DNA of 64,000 bases, from assembly GCA_003218375.1 (NCBI GenBank), contig QHNH01000015.1:1-64000 (forward strand), written 5' to 3'. The notes beneath the pieces are model-generated. The model was not told the origin of the DNA. It worked only from the letters and a program-made list of their open reading frames with translations, and searched no databases. This DNA comes from Verrucomicrobiota bacterium. GTDB taxonomy: Bacteria; Verrucomicrobiota; Verrucomicrobiia; Chthoniobacterales; UBA10450. Shown piece after piece: positions 50,887 to 59,050 of the stretch (position 1 is the first letter of the stretch; each line of letters begins with the position of its first letter). The position numbers and the translations under genes are program-made.

Positions 50887-51351
50887 TTACTTCTTTCCGG
50901 CAGCTTTACGGCGTGCGGCCCAGCGGGCCTTCATCGATTCGGAAAGCTTTCTCCGTCCAGCGGCGGTGAGGCCACGTTTCTTCTTTCCAGCCGCCTTAGT
51001 CGTCGGCGCGCCGCCGCCCGCTTTTCGTCGTGCCGCCCAGCGTGCTTTCATTGCTTCGGAAAGTTTCCTGCGGCCGGCGGCGGTCAATCCCTTGCGCTTG
51101 CGGCCGCCTTTGGCTGCTGCCGGGGCGCTAGCTGTCGTACCTTTGCGGCGGGCCCAGCGGGCGCGTGCGGCAGCCGCTAATTTCGCGCGGGTCGCGGCGG
51201 ACATTGGTCGTCGACTGCGGCGACTGCGACGGCCTCCGCCGCGTTTGGCCGTGGTTGATCCACCAAAGAGAGTAGATAGGCGCTGCTCGAGCGCGCTGAT
51301 CTGCTGTCTCAGGGAAACTGCTTGCGTTAGTTTTTGAAGAGATAGGTCCAT
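50887..51351 (-). CDS. histone H1-like basic repeat protein
   Basis: The product has 154 residues, rich in Lys, Arg and Ala. After an N-terminal coiled-coil-like segment (LQKLTQAVSLRQQISALEQR) it has three repeats of about 22 residues: MSAATRAKLAAAARARWARR, LTAAGRRKLSEAMKARWAAR and LTAAGRRKLSESMKARWAAR, separated by flexible Ala/Gly/Lys linkers. Each unit looks like a short amphipathic helix with a conserved Trp, similar to the NUMOD3-type DNA-binding motif. It is probably a nucleoid-associated DNA-binding protein. No homologous gene symbol is given because the family assignment is not certain. It is transcribed alone. Confidence 0.75.
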   Translation of the reverse strand: MDLSLQKLTQAVSLRQQISALEQRLSTLFGGSTTAKRGGGRRSRRSRRPMSAATRAKLAAAARARWARRKGTTASAPAAAKGGRKRKGLTAAGRRKLSEAMKARWAARRKAGGGAPTTKAAGKKKRGLTAAGRRKLSESMKARWAARRKAAGKK

Positions 51352-51493
51352 GGCTCCAGTAGATAGCTTCCCTTACTGGAACTGCAAGCGAAATACTACA
51401 ATAAGTTAAGCGAACAAGTTTCTAGTTACTGGATCAACGTAAAGAAAATAAGTAGCCACATCCTCAACCGCCGGCTTATAGTTCGCGGTCTTC

Positions 51494-51565
51494 GGGCGGT
51501 TAGCTCAGTGGTAGAGCGGCTGGTTTACACCCAGTAGGTCGGGGGTTCGAAACCCTCACCGCCCA
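51494..51565 (+). tRNA. tRNA-Val (anticodon TAC)
   Basis: The cloverleaf is complete: acceptor GGGCGGT/ACCGCCC, D-arm GCTC/GAGC, anticodon stem GCTGG/CCAGT with loop TTTACAC (anticodon TAC), and T-arm GGGGGTTCGAAACCCTC. The discriminator base is A and CCA is not encoded. It lies alone between the histone-like gene and the VOC gene. Confidence 0.95.
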
Positions 51566-51591
51566 CTCTCTCGCATCGATTAACGAAGCCG

Positions 51592-51984
51592 TCACGCGAG
51601 CGATGGTTCCCAAAGCTCAATCCGATTGCCTTCCGGGTCCATCGCCCATCCGAAATAACCAAATTCCGATTTCTCCGCGCGCTCATCCACCGTCACTCCT
51701 TCATTCCGGAGTTTGGCGAGCAACGCATCCAGATCGGCCACGCGAAAGTTAATCATGAAAGGTTTCGCGCTCGGAGCGAAGTAATCGGTGTCTGACGGAA
51801 AAGGTGACCAAACTGTGTAAGCCTGCCGAACTGGCAGGGTTTCATTCGGGTTTGGACGCTCACGGAAAGTGACGCCGCCATATTCTTCAACCTCGAGGCC
51901 CAGGTGCTCGCGATACCACGCCGCGAGCTTCTCCGGATCCTGCGCCTTGAAAAAGACGCCGCCAATGCCAAGAACGTGTTTCAT
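51592..51984 (-). CDS. VOC family protein (glyoxalase/bleomycin resistance-like)
   Basis: The product has 130 residues. It is a glyoxalase-fold protein with GIGGVFFKAQDPEKLAAWYR, FMINFRVADLDALLAKLRNE and FGYFGWAMDPEGNRIELWEP, the last containing the metal-ligand Glu of the family. The N-terminal His (MKHVLG) may be another ligand. It may be a lyase, dioxygenase or binding protein; substrate is unknown. Confidence 0.85.
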   Translation of the reverse strand: MKHVLGIGGVFFKAQDPEKLAAWYREHLGLEVEEYGGVTFRERPNPNETLPVRQAYTVWSPFPSDTDYFAPSAKPFMINFRVADLDALLAKLRNEGVTVDERAEKSEFGYFGWAMDPEGNRIELWEPSLA

Positions 51985-52010
51985 GCGAGAACTGCAGCTC
52001 AGGCTCAGTG

Positions 52011-53150
52011 TCAGGCAGGCTTTTGTTTATGCCACTCGGCCAGCACTTGAGCTTCGCGCTCCGCGGTTATCCCGGCCTTGAGCTTCTGGCGCTCGGCCGG
52101 CTGCGACTTGAACCAGGCGAGCGTTTCGCGCGCGGTGACCGCCAGCGGACGAAAGGTCAAACCTTTGGCTACGGCGCGCTGGATATTGATCCGGCCCATT
52201 CCGGCTTCTTCTCCGCGCGGCGGCACCCATACCGGCATGTCGGACCAGGGTCCGACCTTCTGGGTTTCGAGAAAGTTAGTATTCACCCAGGTGAAGTTCG
52301 CCTTCGAATTATTCGCGCTCTTGATTCCTTCGAGCATCGCCCCTATCCCAAGCGCCTTGTCCGGACCGGTCGCGTTGTAGATGCCGGTCTCGCGCCGCTC
52401 CACCATGCGAATGACCCATTCCGCGAGGTCCCGGCCATCGATGAATTGCACCGGATCGCTCGGATCGCCGGGCGCTAACACTTCTCCACCGCGATCGATC
52501 CGCACCGGCCAGTAAGTGAAACGGTCGCTCTCATCGCGCGGTCCCACGATAAGACCAGGGCGGATGATTAGCGCCTGCTTGGGAAACCACTTTTCCGCTT
52601 CCTGTTCCGACAGCGCCTTGAGCGGACCGTAAAGCTGGTACTTCGAGGCGATGAGGCTATCGCGCGATTCCTTCATCCCATCAGAGCCGGTGTATTTCGC
52701 GAGCGGCGCGGTTTCGTCGAGGTTGGCTTTGCTGGTATCGCCGTAAACCGAGATTGTGGAAATAAAGACGTAGCGATTGATGTTCCCCTTCAGGATCTGG
52801 CCGACATCCCGGACCCAGACCGGGACGGAAGTCGGGTTATCGATGGCCACATCCCATTTGCGGTTCTTGAGCGCGTCGAGCTGGCCGTTGCGATCGCCGA
52901 TGAGTTGCTCCACTTCCTTTGGCAATTCCCCGGGATGGGTCTTGCCGCGATTGAACACGGTGACCTTGTGACCGCGCTCGAGTGCGTACTTAACTTGAAA
53001 GGGACCGGTGAAGCCGGTGCCGCCGAGAATCAAAATGCGGAGCGGCTTCGGTTTCTCCACCGCGCCCACATTCGAAAGAACCCCGAGACTTAGGGCTCCC
53101 CCGGCGGCCGCCGAGACCTTGATGAAATTTCTTCGCGTGGTCGATGTCAT
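52011..53150 (-). CDS. secreted (Tat) NAD-dependent epimerase/dehydratase family protein
   Basis: The product has 379 residues. The N-terminus is a twin-arginine signal (TSTTRRNFIKVSAAAGGALS). After it comes a Rossmann fold with LRILILGGTGFTGPFQVKYA, an SDR core (YVFISTISVYGDTSKA, YGPLKALSEQEAEKWFPKQA with the Tyr-x-x-x-Lys pair in YGPLK) and RPGLIVGPRDESDR. The Tat signal would export it folded with its cofactor, unusual for SDR enzymes but common in Planctomycetes and Verrucomicrobia. The start (ATG at 53150) fits the RR motif at residues 6-7. Substrate is unknown. Confidence 0.85.
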   Translation of the reverse strand: MTSTTRRNFIKVSAAAGGALSLGVLSNVGAVEKPKPLRILILGGTGFTGPFQVKYALERGHKVTVFNRGKTHPGELPKEVEQLIGDRNGQLDALKNRKWDVAIDNPTSVPVWVRDVGQILKGNINRYVFISTISVYGDTSKANLDETAPLAKYTGSDGMKESRDSLIASKYQLYGPLKALSEQEAEKWFPKQALIIRPGLIVGPRDESDRFTYWPVRIDRGGEVLAPGDPSDPVQFIDGRDLAEWVIRMVERRETGIYNATGPDKALGIGAMLEGIKSANNSKANFTWVNTNFLETQKVGPWSDMPVWVPPRGEEAGMGRINIQRAVAKGLTFRPLAVTARETLAWFKSQPAERQKLKAGITAEREAQVLAEWHKQKPA

Positions 53151-53269
53151 GTGGCGAGGAGCATGCCCGCCGTTCTCCGCAAACGCAACTCGAGTGGGTT
53201 GCGTTCCTGCAGTTAAGAAGTCGGATTTGTCATTGACGCGGCGAGGCGAAGGGCGCAGGAATCGGACTC

Positions 53270-53575
53270 ATGGGTAACCTAACCGGCGGTCTAATCAGCG
53301 GGCTTGTCTTCGGTACCTTCGTGGTAGCAACGATGTTGCCGATGCAATTTCCGGACAAGAAGATTGCGCTGCTGGCAGCGTTCACCAGCCGATTTGGGAT
53401 CGGGCTTGTTATTGGCTGCGTTCAACTGCCATGGCCGGGATGGCTCATCGGGATTGTCTTCGGTTTACTTCTCAGCCTTCCCGAAGCGCTGATCACCAAG
53501 GCTTATGCGCCGATCCTGATCATCGGCACGATCGGCGGTGGAATCATCGGGGGCATTCTCCACGGTTGGAAGTAA
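53270..53575 (+). CDS. small integral membrane protein
   Basis: The product has 101 residues with three to four membrane helices (LTGGLISGLVFGTFVVATML, FGIGLVIGCVQLPWPGWLIG, IGIVFGLLLSLPEALITKAY, and IIGTIGGGIIGGILHGW). Gly-rich helices are seen in small channel or accessory proteins. The family is not recognised. The stop is two bases before the next ATG, so the next gene is probably co-transcribed. Confidence 0.7.
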   Translation: MGNLTGGLISGLVFGTFVVATMLPMQFPDKKIALLAAFTSRFGIGLVIGCVQLPWPGWLIGIVFGLLLSLPEALITKAYAPILIIGTIGGGIIGGILHGWK

Positions 53576-53577
53576 GC

Positions 53578-53958
53578 ATGCGTGGCATCGTCGTCATCAT
53601 CGGGTTAATGGCAGCCCTGTTTCTAGGCGGCTGCGGCGGCGCGGATCGGCGCCATCCCGTGAATCCGGCCGCGACGACAGCGGTGCCGCGGTTCATCGAA
53701 CTGCTTTCGGAAACATCTGCTGGGACGATCCATTTTCCGCGCGGCCTCTATTCGCTCGAGAGCGAAGATCACCATGGCTACTACTACCGCGCCCCGGGAA
53801 AACTGTATCAGCGCTCCTTCTCCGGCCGGCTGCCGCATGATGGCGGAATCTTCGTTTCCAAACGGAACCAGAGCAAGCTTCGCGGCTACGTTGTCATGCC
53901 TGGCGGAGTAACTCACGTCGGTAACTTATCGGGCGCGAATTACCAGTTTCGGTACTGA
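53578..53958 (+). CDS. lipoprotein of unknown function
   Basis: The product has 126 residues from the ATG at 53578. The lipoprotein signal MRGIVVIIGLMAALFLGGCG has lipobox LGGC. The mature part has FIELLSETSAGTIHFPRGLY, EDHHGYYYRAPGKLYQRSFS and GGIFVSKRNQSKLRGYVVMP, a beta-rich pattern. The family is not recognised. It follows the membrane protein gene within two bases. Confidence 0.7.
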   Translation: MRGIVVIIGLMAALFLGGCGGADRRHPVNPAATTAVPRFIELLSETSAGTIHFPRGLYSLESEDHHGYYYRAPGKLYQRSFSGRLPHDGGIFVSKRNQSKLRGYVVMPGGVTHVGNLSGANYQFRY

Positions 53959-54007
53959 TGGCGCTGCCGGCGTATTCGATTGCCATCGCGCAGCTTTGAG
54001 GCGAAAA

Positions 54008-54044
54008 CGAAAGGCCCCGCGCCAGGATCGACGCGAGGCCTTCG
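54008..54044 (-). terminator. intrinsic terminator after the 54064-55248 gene
   Basis: The arms CGAAAGGCCCCGCG and CGCGAGGCCTTCG form a long stem, with a GTTTTCG tail on the minus strand. Confidence 0.7.
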
Positions 54045-54063
54045 TTTCCGAGGTATAGTTAGT

Positions 54064-55248
54064 TTAGTCCGAACCGATCTCGTAGACTTCCACGAGGCCG
54101 ATTCCAGTCGTGCCGCCCGCGCCGCTCACGACGGTCGTGTATGCGCCCGGCTCAAGCCGAATCAGGAGGACTGCTTCCAGATCGTCGGTTGGCGCGATGC
54201 CGCTGGCAATAATGTCCGCGACGTTGGCGTTCGTTTTCCAATCGTCATTCGCAGCGAGTTGAGTTCCTCCCGCGTAGAGAATGACCGATGGATTCGCGAG
54301 CGCCGGCGAGACGCCAGCCGCGGTTAGTGAGGGCCCCATGGCCCGAATCATCACAAGCTTCGGTCCGCCCGTGATAATGAAACCACCAATCAATTGCCCT
54401 TGTCCTGTCCCGACCAGGCCACGCGTCGAGATGTTCGCCATGCGATGGAAGAGCGAGTTCTTGAAGGTGTTGACAGTGAAGGTCCCGGCGCTGGTTTGGA
54501 ACGTCCCGGTAAAAACGCCGTCATCGATCGTGAAGCTCCCTGTGATCGGGCTGCTGCTTCCTACGACCTGATCGAGCGTAAACGTATACTGAGTCGCGGG
54601 CGCCACAGGTGCGGTCACCATTCCGAAACCACCGGTCAACTGCGTTCCGGATCGCTGGATCATGATGATATGCTTGTTTGAGTCGATGATGAACATCACC
54701 TGGCTCTCGCCCGTTGGACCATGGGCGACACCGAAGTAGCGCCCCGCGATCTTCGAATCCGTGCCGAAGGTGGAGAACCGACTGGCTTGGAACGGTTGCC
54801 CGGCCAGATTGAAGGTGATGCCGTTTTCCGTTGCCTTGCCGACGATGGCCTGACCGGTTGTAAGCGTCAGAGAAAAATAGCCGTTAACCAGCGGGCCTTC
54901 CGCGAAGCCGATCACCTGGCCGGCAATGTCGAGCACATTGATTTGCACGAATGTGTTTTTCTCGATGCAAAACACGATAAGCGCGCCGGCAGGTGTCGTT
55001 GATCCATATACGCCGCGCAGACTTACCTCACCGTGATCGCCACCCGGCGTCGCGGTTGGAGTCGGAGTCGGCTCCGGACGAGGTGTTGATGTTGGAGTTG
55101 GCGTTGGTTCGAGCCGCGGCGTCGCGGACGGTTCCGTATGGGGAGTCGATGATGGCGAAGGCGAGGGCGTCGGCTCCGCCAGGGCCGTGACTGCGGCGGA
55201 GAGACCGACGCAGCAGATGAGGTTCAGGTATTTAATAATAGATTTCAT
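54064..55248 (-). CDS. secreted protein with Pro/Thr/Ser linker and a C-terminal repeat module
   Basis: The product has 394 residues. A signal-like N-terminus (YLNLICCVGLSAAVTALA) is followed by a Thr/Pro/Ser-rich stretch (TEPSATPRLEPTPTPTSTPR and similar), a beta-rich middle (residues 95-260, GVYGSTTPAGALIVFCIEKN), and one copy of the module (ANISTRGLVGTGQGQLIGGF, RAMGPSLTAAGV, NDDW) ending GLVEVYEIGSD. The linker is of the type glycosylated in exported proteins. The middle is not recognised; the beta-rich repeats suggest a surface-layer or adhesion part. It is the fourth protein of this window with the module. Confidence 0.8.
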   Translation of the reverse strand: MKSIIKYLNLICCVGLSAAVTALAEPTPSPSPSSTPHTEPSATPRLEPTPTPTSTPRPEPTPTPTATPGGDHGEVSLRGVYGSTTPAGALIVFCIEKNTFVQINVLDIAGQVIGFAEGPLVNGYFSLTLTTGQAIVGKATENGITFNLAGQPFQASRFSTFGTDSKIAGRYFGVAHGPTGESQVMFIIDSNKHIIMIQRSGTQLTGGFGMVTAPVAPATQYTFTLDQVVGSSSPITGSFTIDDGVFTGTFQTSAGTFTVNTFKNSLFHRMANISTRGLVGTGQGQLIGGFIITGGPKLVMIRAMGPSLTAAGVSPALANPSVILYAGGTQLAANDDWKTNANVADIIASGIAPTDDLEAVLLIRLEPGAYTTVVSGAGGTTGIGLVEVYEIGSD

Positions 55249-55419
55249 TGTTTGATTTGGATGTTTTGATTACTGCAATTCGACCTGGAGAAACGGCCCG
55301 AATTATGGAAATTATAGCAGAATGCGTTCCAGAACCCGCTCTCTTTGAGTCGCTTTTGCTGCCGGAACTCGTTAGGCCAGCATCTTCCCCGATTCCGGCT
55401 CGAACGCTGAGGCGTTGCT

Positions 55420-56673
55420 CTACGCCGCCGGCAAAATGCGGCCGGTAACTTCGCCGAAGCCGATGCGATAACCGTCGCCTTGGGCCCATCCAGTGATCGT
55501 CAATCGATCGCCGTCTTCGAGCCATTTTCTGGTTTCGCCATTCGGCAGCGTCAACGGATTCGCGCCGCGCCACGTCAACTCGAGCATGCAACCGCGCGAC
55601 TCCTCCGTCGCGCCGCTGATCGTGCCGCTCGCCAGCAGGTCGCCCGGCTGAAGATTGCAGCCGTTGACCGTGTGATGCGCCAGTTGTTGCGCGATGCTCC
55701 AATAAAGGTTTTGGAAATTCGTTCGCGTGATGAGGTGAGGCGCCGCCAGCGTCTTGGTTTGCAAATGCGCTTCGAGCTGGATGTCGTAGGAAAAGTCGTT
55801 AGGCGCGCGCAGATAGGGCAACGGTTCCGGAGCCTGGGCAGGAAGCGGTTTTCGAAACGGCTCCAAGGCCTCCAGCGTCACCACCCAGGGCGAAATGCTG
55901 GTGCAGAAATTTTTCGCGAGGAACGGGCCGAGCGGCTGGTATTCCCAAGCCTGCACATCGCGTGCGCTCCAATCATTCATCAGGACCAGTCCAAAAACAT
56001 GGTCGGCCGCGCGCTCGATCGGGATGGGAGTGCCGAGGGCATTTCCCGGACCGATCAGGAACGCCGTTTCCAGCTCGTAATCGAAGCTGCGGCTCGGCCC
56101 GAAAATTGGCGCAGGGGCGTCCGGCGGTTTGATCTGGCCATGCGGTCGGCGCACGTCAGTGCTGCTCACCACGATGGAGCTGGCGCGCCCGTGATAGGCG
56201 ACCGGCAACCATTTCCAGTTCGGCATGAGCGCGTTCTCGGGGCCGCGCAACATCGTGCCGACATTGTGAGCGTGGTGGTAAGAGGAATAAAAATCCGTGT
56301 AGTCGCCGATGCGCGCGGGCAAGTGCATGGTCACATCTTTGCGAGCATGAAACGCGCGGAGCCGCAGTTCGGCGTCATCGCGCAGGGTGGGCATGTCGCT
56401 GTCGAGCAAATGCTGGATCACTTCGCGCGCCTTCCGCCAGGCCGGGCGACCCAGCGCCAGGAAGGGATTGATCGCGCCGGCGGAAAAAACGGCACCGCCT
56501 TGAAACTCCGGCGTCCGAAAATGTCCCCGCTCCTCGAGCACGGCGAGATCGAGAACGAAGTCGCCGATCGCCACACCGACGCGCGGCGCACCGCCTGCCG
56601 GACTGAAAACGCCGAAGGGCAGGTTCTGGATCGGGAAGTGCGAGTCATGCGCGACGTCGATAAACGATTTCAT
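55420..56673 (-). CDS. fahA: fumarylacetoacetase
   Basis: The product has 417 residues, the length of FahA. It has the N-terminal FAA domain (NLPFGVFSPAGGAPRVGVAI) and the catalytic domain with DYTDFYSSYHHAHNVGTMLR, YHGRASSIVVSSTDVRRPHG, SFDYELETAFLIGPGNALG, GLVLMNDWSARDVQAWEYQP and LGPFLAKNFCTSISPWVV. It splits fumarylacetoacetate into fumarate and acetoacetate, the last step of tyrosine breakdown. The tyrosine pathway partners (homogentisate dioxygenase, maleylacetoacetate isomerase) are not in this window. Confidence 0.95.
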   Translation of the reverse strand: MKSFIDVAHDSHFPIQNLPFGVFSPAGGAPRVGVAIGDFVLDLAVLEERGHFRTPEFQGGAVFSAGAINPFLALGRPAWRKAREVIQHLLDSDMPTLRDDAELRLRAFHARKDVTMHLPARIGDYTDFYSSYHHAHNVGTMLRGPENALMPNWKWLPVAYHGRASSIVVSSTDVRRPHGQIKPPDAPAPIFGPSRSFDYELETAFLIGPGNALGTPIPIERAADHVFGLVLMNDWSARDVQAWEYQPLGPFLAKNFCTSISPWVVTLEALEPFRKPLPAQAPEPLPYLRAPNDFSYDIQLEAHLQTKTLAAPHLITRTNFQNLYWSIAQQLAHHTVNGCNLQPGDLLASGTISGATEESRGCMLELTWRGANPLTLPNGETRKWLEDGDRLTITGWAQGDGYRIGFGEVTGRILPAA

Positions 56674-56695
56674 GGAGAAAACTTGAACAAGGAGC

Positions 56696-57616
56696 TTACA
56701 GGAGTTTCAGCGCGCGCAAATCCTCGCGGGGCTCATCAAAGCTGCAACTCCCGAAGGAAGTGACTAATTCTCGTCGCGCTGCGATCGCTTTGGTTGAGAT
56801 TTTCCGTTCGCGCCAGGCGAAAAAGTCCTCAGTGAATGAAAACGAGCCGGCATCTTCATCCTCGAGCATTTTGATGATTTCGTTTTGGGTCCAGTCGTGT
56901 TCCAGCGCCAGCACGCCCGCGCCGAGGACGTTGAGAAAGCCGTGCATCGTGGTCTGCACGCTGTCGTGAAAGAGGCGAACGGGATGATGCAACCCGGCGG
57001 TGAACTTGATCGGCACCCCGCGCGTTCCCGCGGCCATCAACGCAGTCGCTATCTGCGCGGACGACGGGAATGCTTCGGCGGTGACACCACCCGTGCGGAG
57101 TTTGAATCCCAGTTTGGATCCAGGGTTGGCCCCGTTGTTTTCGCTCAGCAATTCCATGACACGCTCCGCGGCATCTGCTTTCGCTTCCCCAAAAAACTTT
57201 AAATTCGAATCGCCCAGCCGCTGGTGGATAGCTTTGAGAAGCTCGGCGTCGATTTCGGTCGGCAGCGGCATTTCCAACTGCTCGATCGCGGCGGTCGCGA
57301 AGCGCGATTGGAAGGTAGCGATGGCATCGATCGTCGCGGAAAGCGATTTTAGAAACGCTTCGGCGTTATCTGTTCGGGGGCCAAGCGCCGAAATCCGCAG
57401 CGGGTGCTCGTTATCAAAATCCGAAAGATGTCGCGCGGCCGCGTCGAATTCTGCGATCGGAAGAACGAAGGCGCCGAGCATCCAGGATTCCGGGAGCCGG
57501 ACGTATTGCGACTGGTTCCGCAACGCCGGCTCCAACGCGAGGTTCGCCGGCGGAAAAAGCCCGGCATAATCGATGGAGTGCGCGAGCAGGGCGCGAAGTG
57601 AAGCCGGGCACATCAT
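56696..57616 (-). CDS. conserved hypothetical protein next to fahA
   Basis: The product has 306 residues. It begins MCPASLRALLAHSIDYAGLF and has mixed alpha/beta segments (SWMLGAFVLPIAEFDAAARH, LRTGGVTAEAFPSSAQIATA, RGVPIKFTAGLHHPVRLFHD, LNVLGAGVLALEHDWTQNEI). The alternation and HHPVR/Glu motifs suggest a TIM-barrel-like enzyme or relative, but I do not recognise the family. It is 22 bases upstream of the fahA start in the same direction, so it may be co-transcribed and linked to tyrosine catabolism. Confidence 0.7.
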   Translation of the reverse strand: MMCPASLRALLAHSIDYAGLFPPANLALEPALRNQSQYVRLPESWMLGAFVLPIAEFDAAARHLSDFDNEHPLRISALGPRTDNAEAFLKSLSATIDAIATFQSRFATAAIEQLEMPLPTEIDAELLKAIHQRLGDSNLKFFGEAKADAAERVMELLSENNGANPGSKLGFKLRTGGVTAEAFPSSAQIATALMAAGTRGVPIKFTAGLHHPVRLFHDSVQTTMHGFLNVLGAGVLALEHDWTQNEIIKMLEDEDAGSFSFTEDFFAWRERKISTKAIAARRELVTSFGSCSFDEPREDLRALKLL

Positions 57617-57643
57617 CCAGATACAACGGCGGAACGACCGGTT

Positions 57644-58093
57644 CTACTTCTTCGCTTTGCCCTCGATCCAGGCGATCAATCCCGCGGTCGTCTCGCCGTC
57701 GTAACCGGTAAACTCGCGGATCACTTTCGCCGCCGGGTCGAGCAACACGACCGTCGGAAATCCTTTTTCGTCGATTCCGTACTGCTTGCTCAGCTTCTCG
57801 TTCTGCTTCTTCAGTTCGGCGGATTGTTTTTTCCGCTGCGGATAATCGACCTCGACCAGGACCAGATTCTTGTCCGCGTAGGCGCGAAAGTCCGGCCGCG
57901 AAAAGACCTGTTTCCTCAGCTGGATGCACGGCCCGCACCAGTCCGAGCCGGTGAAATCCAGCAGGACGCGCTTGTTTTGGGACTTCGCCATCTGGAGCGC
58001 CTTGGCGTAATCGGTCTGCCAATCGGCGGCAAAAACGCCCGCGCAGGTCGCGATCAAAACGAATAGTGCCAGGGGAAAAGTGCGATTGATCAT
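57644..58093 (-). CDS. secreted thioredoxin-fold protein
   Basis: The product has 149 residues with a signal peptide (FPLALFVLIATCAGVFAADW) and a thioredoxin fold with the active site DWCGPC in VLLDFTGSDWCGPCIQLRKQ, then YGIDEKGFPTVVLLDPAAKV with the cis-Pro. It is of the periplasmic thioredoxin/DsbD-C type and probably reduces disulfides in the periplasm. Confidence 0.9.
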   Translation of the reverse strand: MINRTFPLALFVLIATCAGVFAADWQTDYAKALQMAKSQNKRVLLDFTGSDWCGPCIQLRKQVFSRPDFRAYADKNLVLVEVDYPQRKKQSAELKKQNEKLSKQYGIDEKGFPTVVLLDPAAKVIREFTGYDGETTAGLIAWIEGKAKK

Positions 58094-58185
58094 GACGCGA
58101 TATTAAGCGCGCGCTTCCGGGCAAACAAGTAAGCGAAAAAAAGCTTGTCGTTATCGCGCTCCACAGGGCTAACTGCCCGCATCTT

Positions 58186-58635
58186 ATGAAAACCAAACTG
58201 ATCGCTTTATTGTTCGCGCTGTTTTGCAGCGGCCTCTACGCCGGCACGCCCGCCCAGGACAAAGAGTTCGTGGACAAATACAAAGCCGCTTATGAAAAGG
58301 GCGACAAAGCTGCGTTGGAATCTTTTCTTTATACCAAGGACGCCAACCCGATGGCGCTCGAGTTCTACAAAATGATGCAGACCGAAGGCGCCGGCACCGC
58401 CAAGATTACCAAGATCGAGCTCGTCGATCTCACGCCGGAAGACGTGAAGAAAGCGTCGGAAGTGCAGACGGGCCCTGATGGCAGCAAGGCGAAACTTCCC
58501 CTTACGCCCACGAAGAAATTAAAGATCAGCATTGAGACCAAGGACAGCAACGGCAGCTCCACCAGCTCGACCGAGAATTTTGTCGCCGAGAAAGACGGCA
58601 AATACGTGATCCCGGTTCCGGCCGTGGTGAAGTAA
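58186..58635 (+). CDS. small secreted protein of unknown function
   Basis: The product has 149 residues with a signal peptide (MKTKLIALLFALFCSGLYAG). The mature part has a helix (AQDKEFVDKYKAAYEKGDKA, then LESFLYTKD) and a beta-rich end (KKLKISIETKDSNGSSTSST, YVIPVPAVVK), like NTF2-like small domains. The family is not recognised. Confidence 0.65.
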   Translation: MKTKLIALLFALFCSGLYAGTPAQDKEFVDKYKAAYEKGDKAALESFLYTKDANPMALEFYKMMQTEGAGTAKITKIELVDLTPEDVKKASEVQTGPDGSKAKLPLTPTKKLKISIETKDSNGSSTSSTENFVAEKDGKYVIPVPAVVK

Positions 58636-58651
58636 TCGCCGGCCTGATTTA

Positions 58652-59050
58652 CTACCGCCGCCTGGCTCCGGCGCCAGCCGCATAACTGCTCATTTTTTTC
58701 GCCACGAAAGCGGTGATCGTCGGCTTCAGCATCGTCGCTACCAGTTTGAGCGCACCGAGGGCCAACCCGGCTCCGAGGATTCCTTCTTTCTGCTGTTGGC
58801 CTCTGTCTTTTGTCTTCATTTTTACGCGGACCTTTTTCGTCCGGGCCGGCAACACCGCGAGAACGACGCCCACCACGATGGCGGCTCCGATCCAGAGAAT
58901 GGTCTGACGTTGGAAAGACTTCCGAAACTTGAGCGGAAAATCGAGCTCGTAACGCAGCCCGCTCAGATCGCGCGACAGGCGATCACGGGAGTGGGCGGCT
59001 TCCTGCCTTAGTTCGTGGAGTGACTTTGCTTGTCCAGGTTTTTGAGCCAT
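58652..59050 (-). CDS. YqjK/DUF3618-like membrane protein
   Basis: The product has 132 residues with an N-terminal helix (AKSLHELRQEAAHSRDRLSR), one membrane segment (TILWIGAAIVVGVVLAVLPA), a basic KKVRVKMKTKDRG loop and a second hydrophobic helix (GILGAGLALGALKLVATML). It resembles DUF3618-type envelope proteins. It overlaps the preceding gene by 43 bases in another frame, and follows the YqjE-like and YqjD-like genes. Confidence 0.7.
   Translation of the reverse strand: MAQKPGQAKSLHELRQEAAHSRDRLSRDLSGLRYELDFPLKFRKSFQRQTILWIGAAIVVGVVLAVLPARTKKVRVKMKTKDRGQQQKEGILGAGLALGALKLVATMLKPTITAFVAKKMSSYAAGAGARRR

Noticed and set aside
55365-55380. CTCGTTAGGCCAGC as another attC right box
   Set aside because: No partner RYYYAAC box or paired arm was found within 150 bases, and no cassette-like gene follows.
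55480-56763. Plus-strand open frame opposite fahA
   Set aside because: Antisense shadow of an intact fumarylacetoacetase gene.
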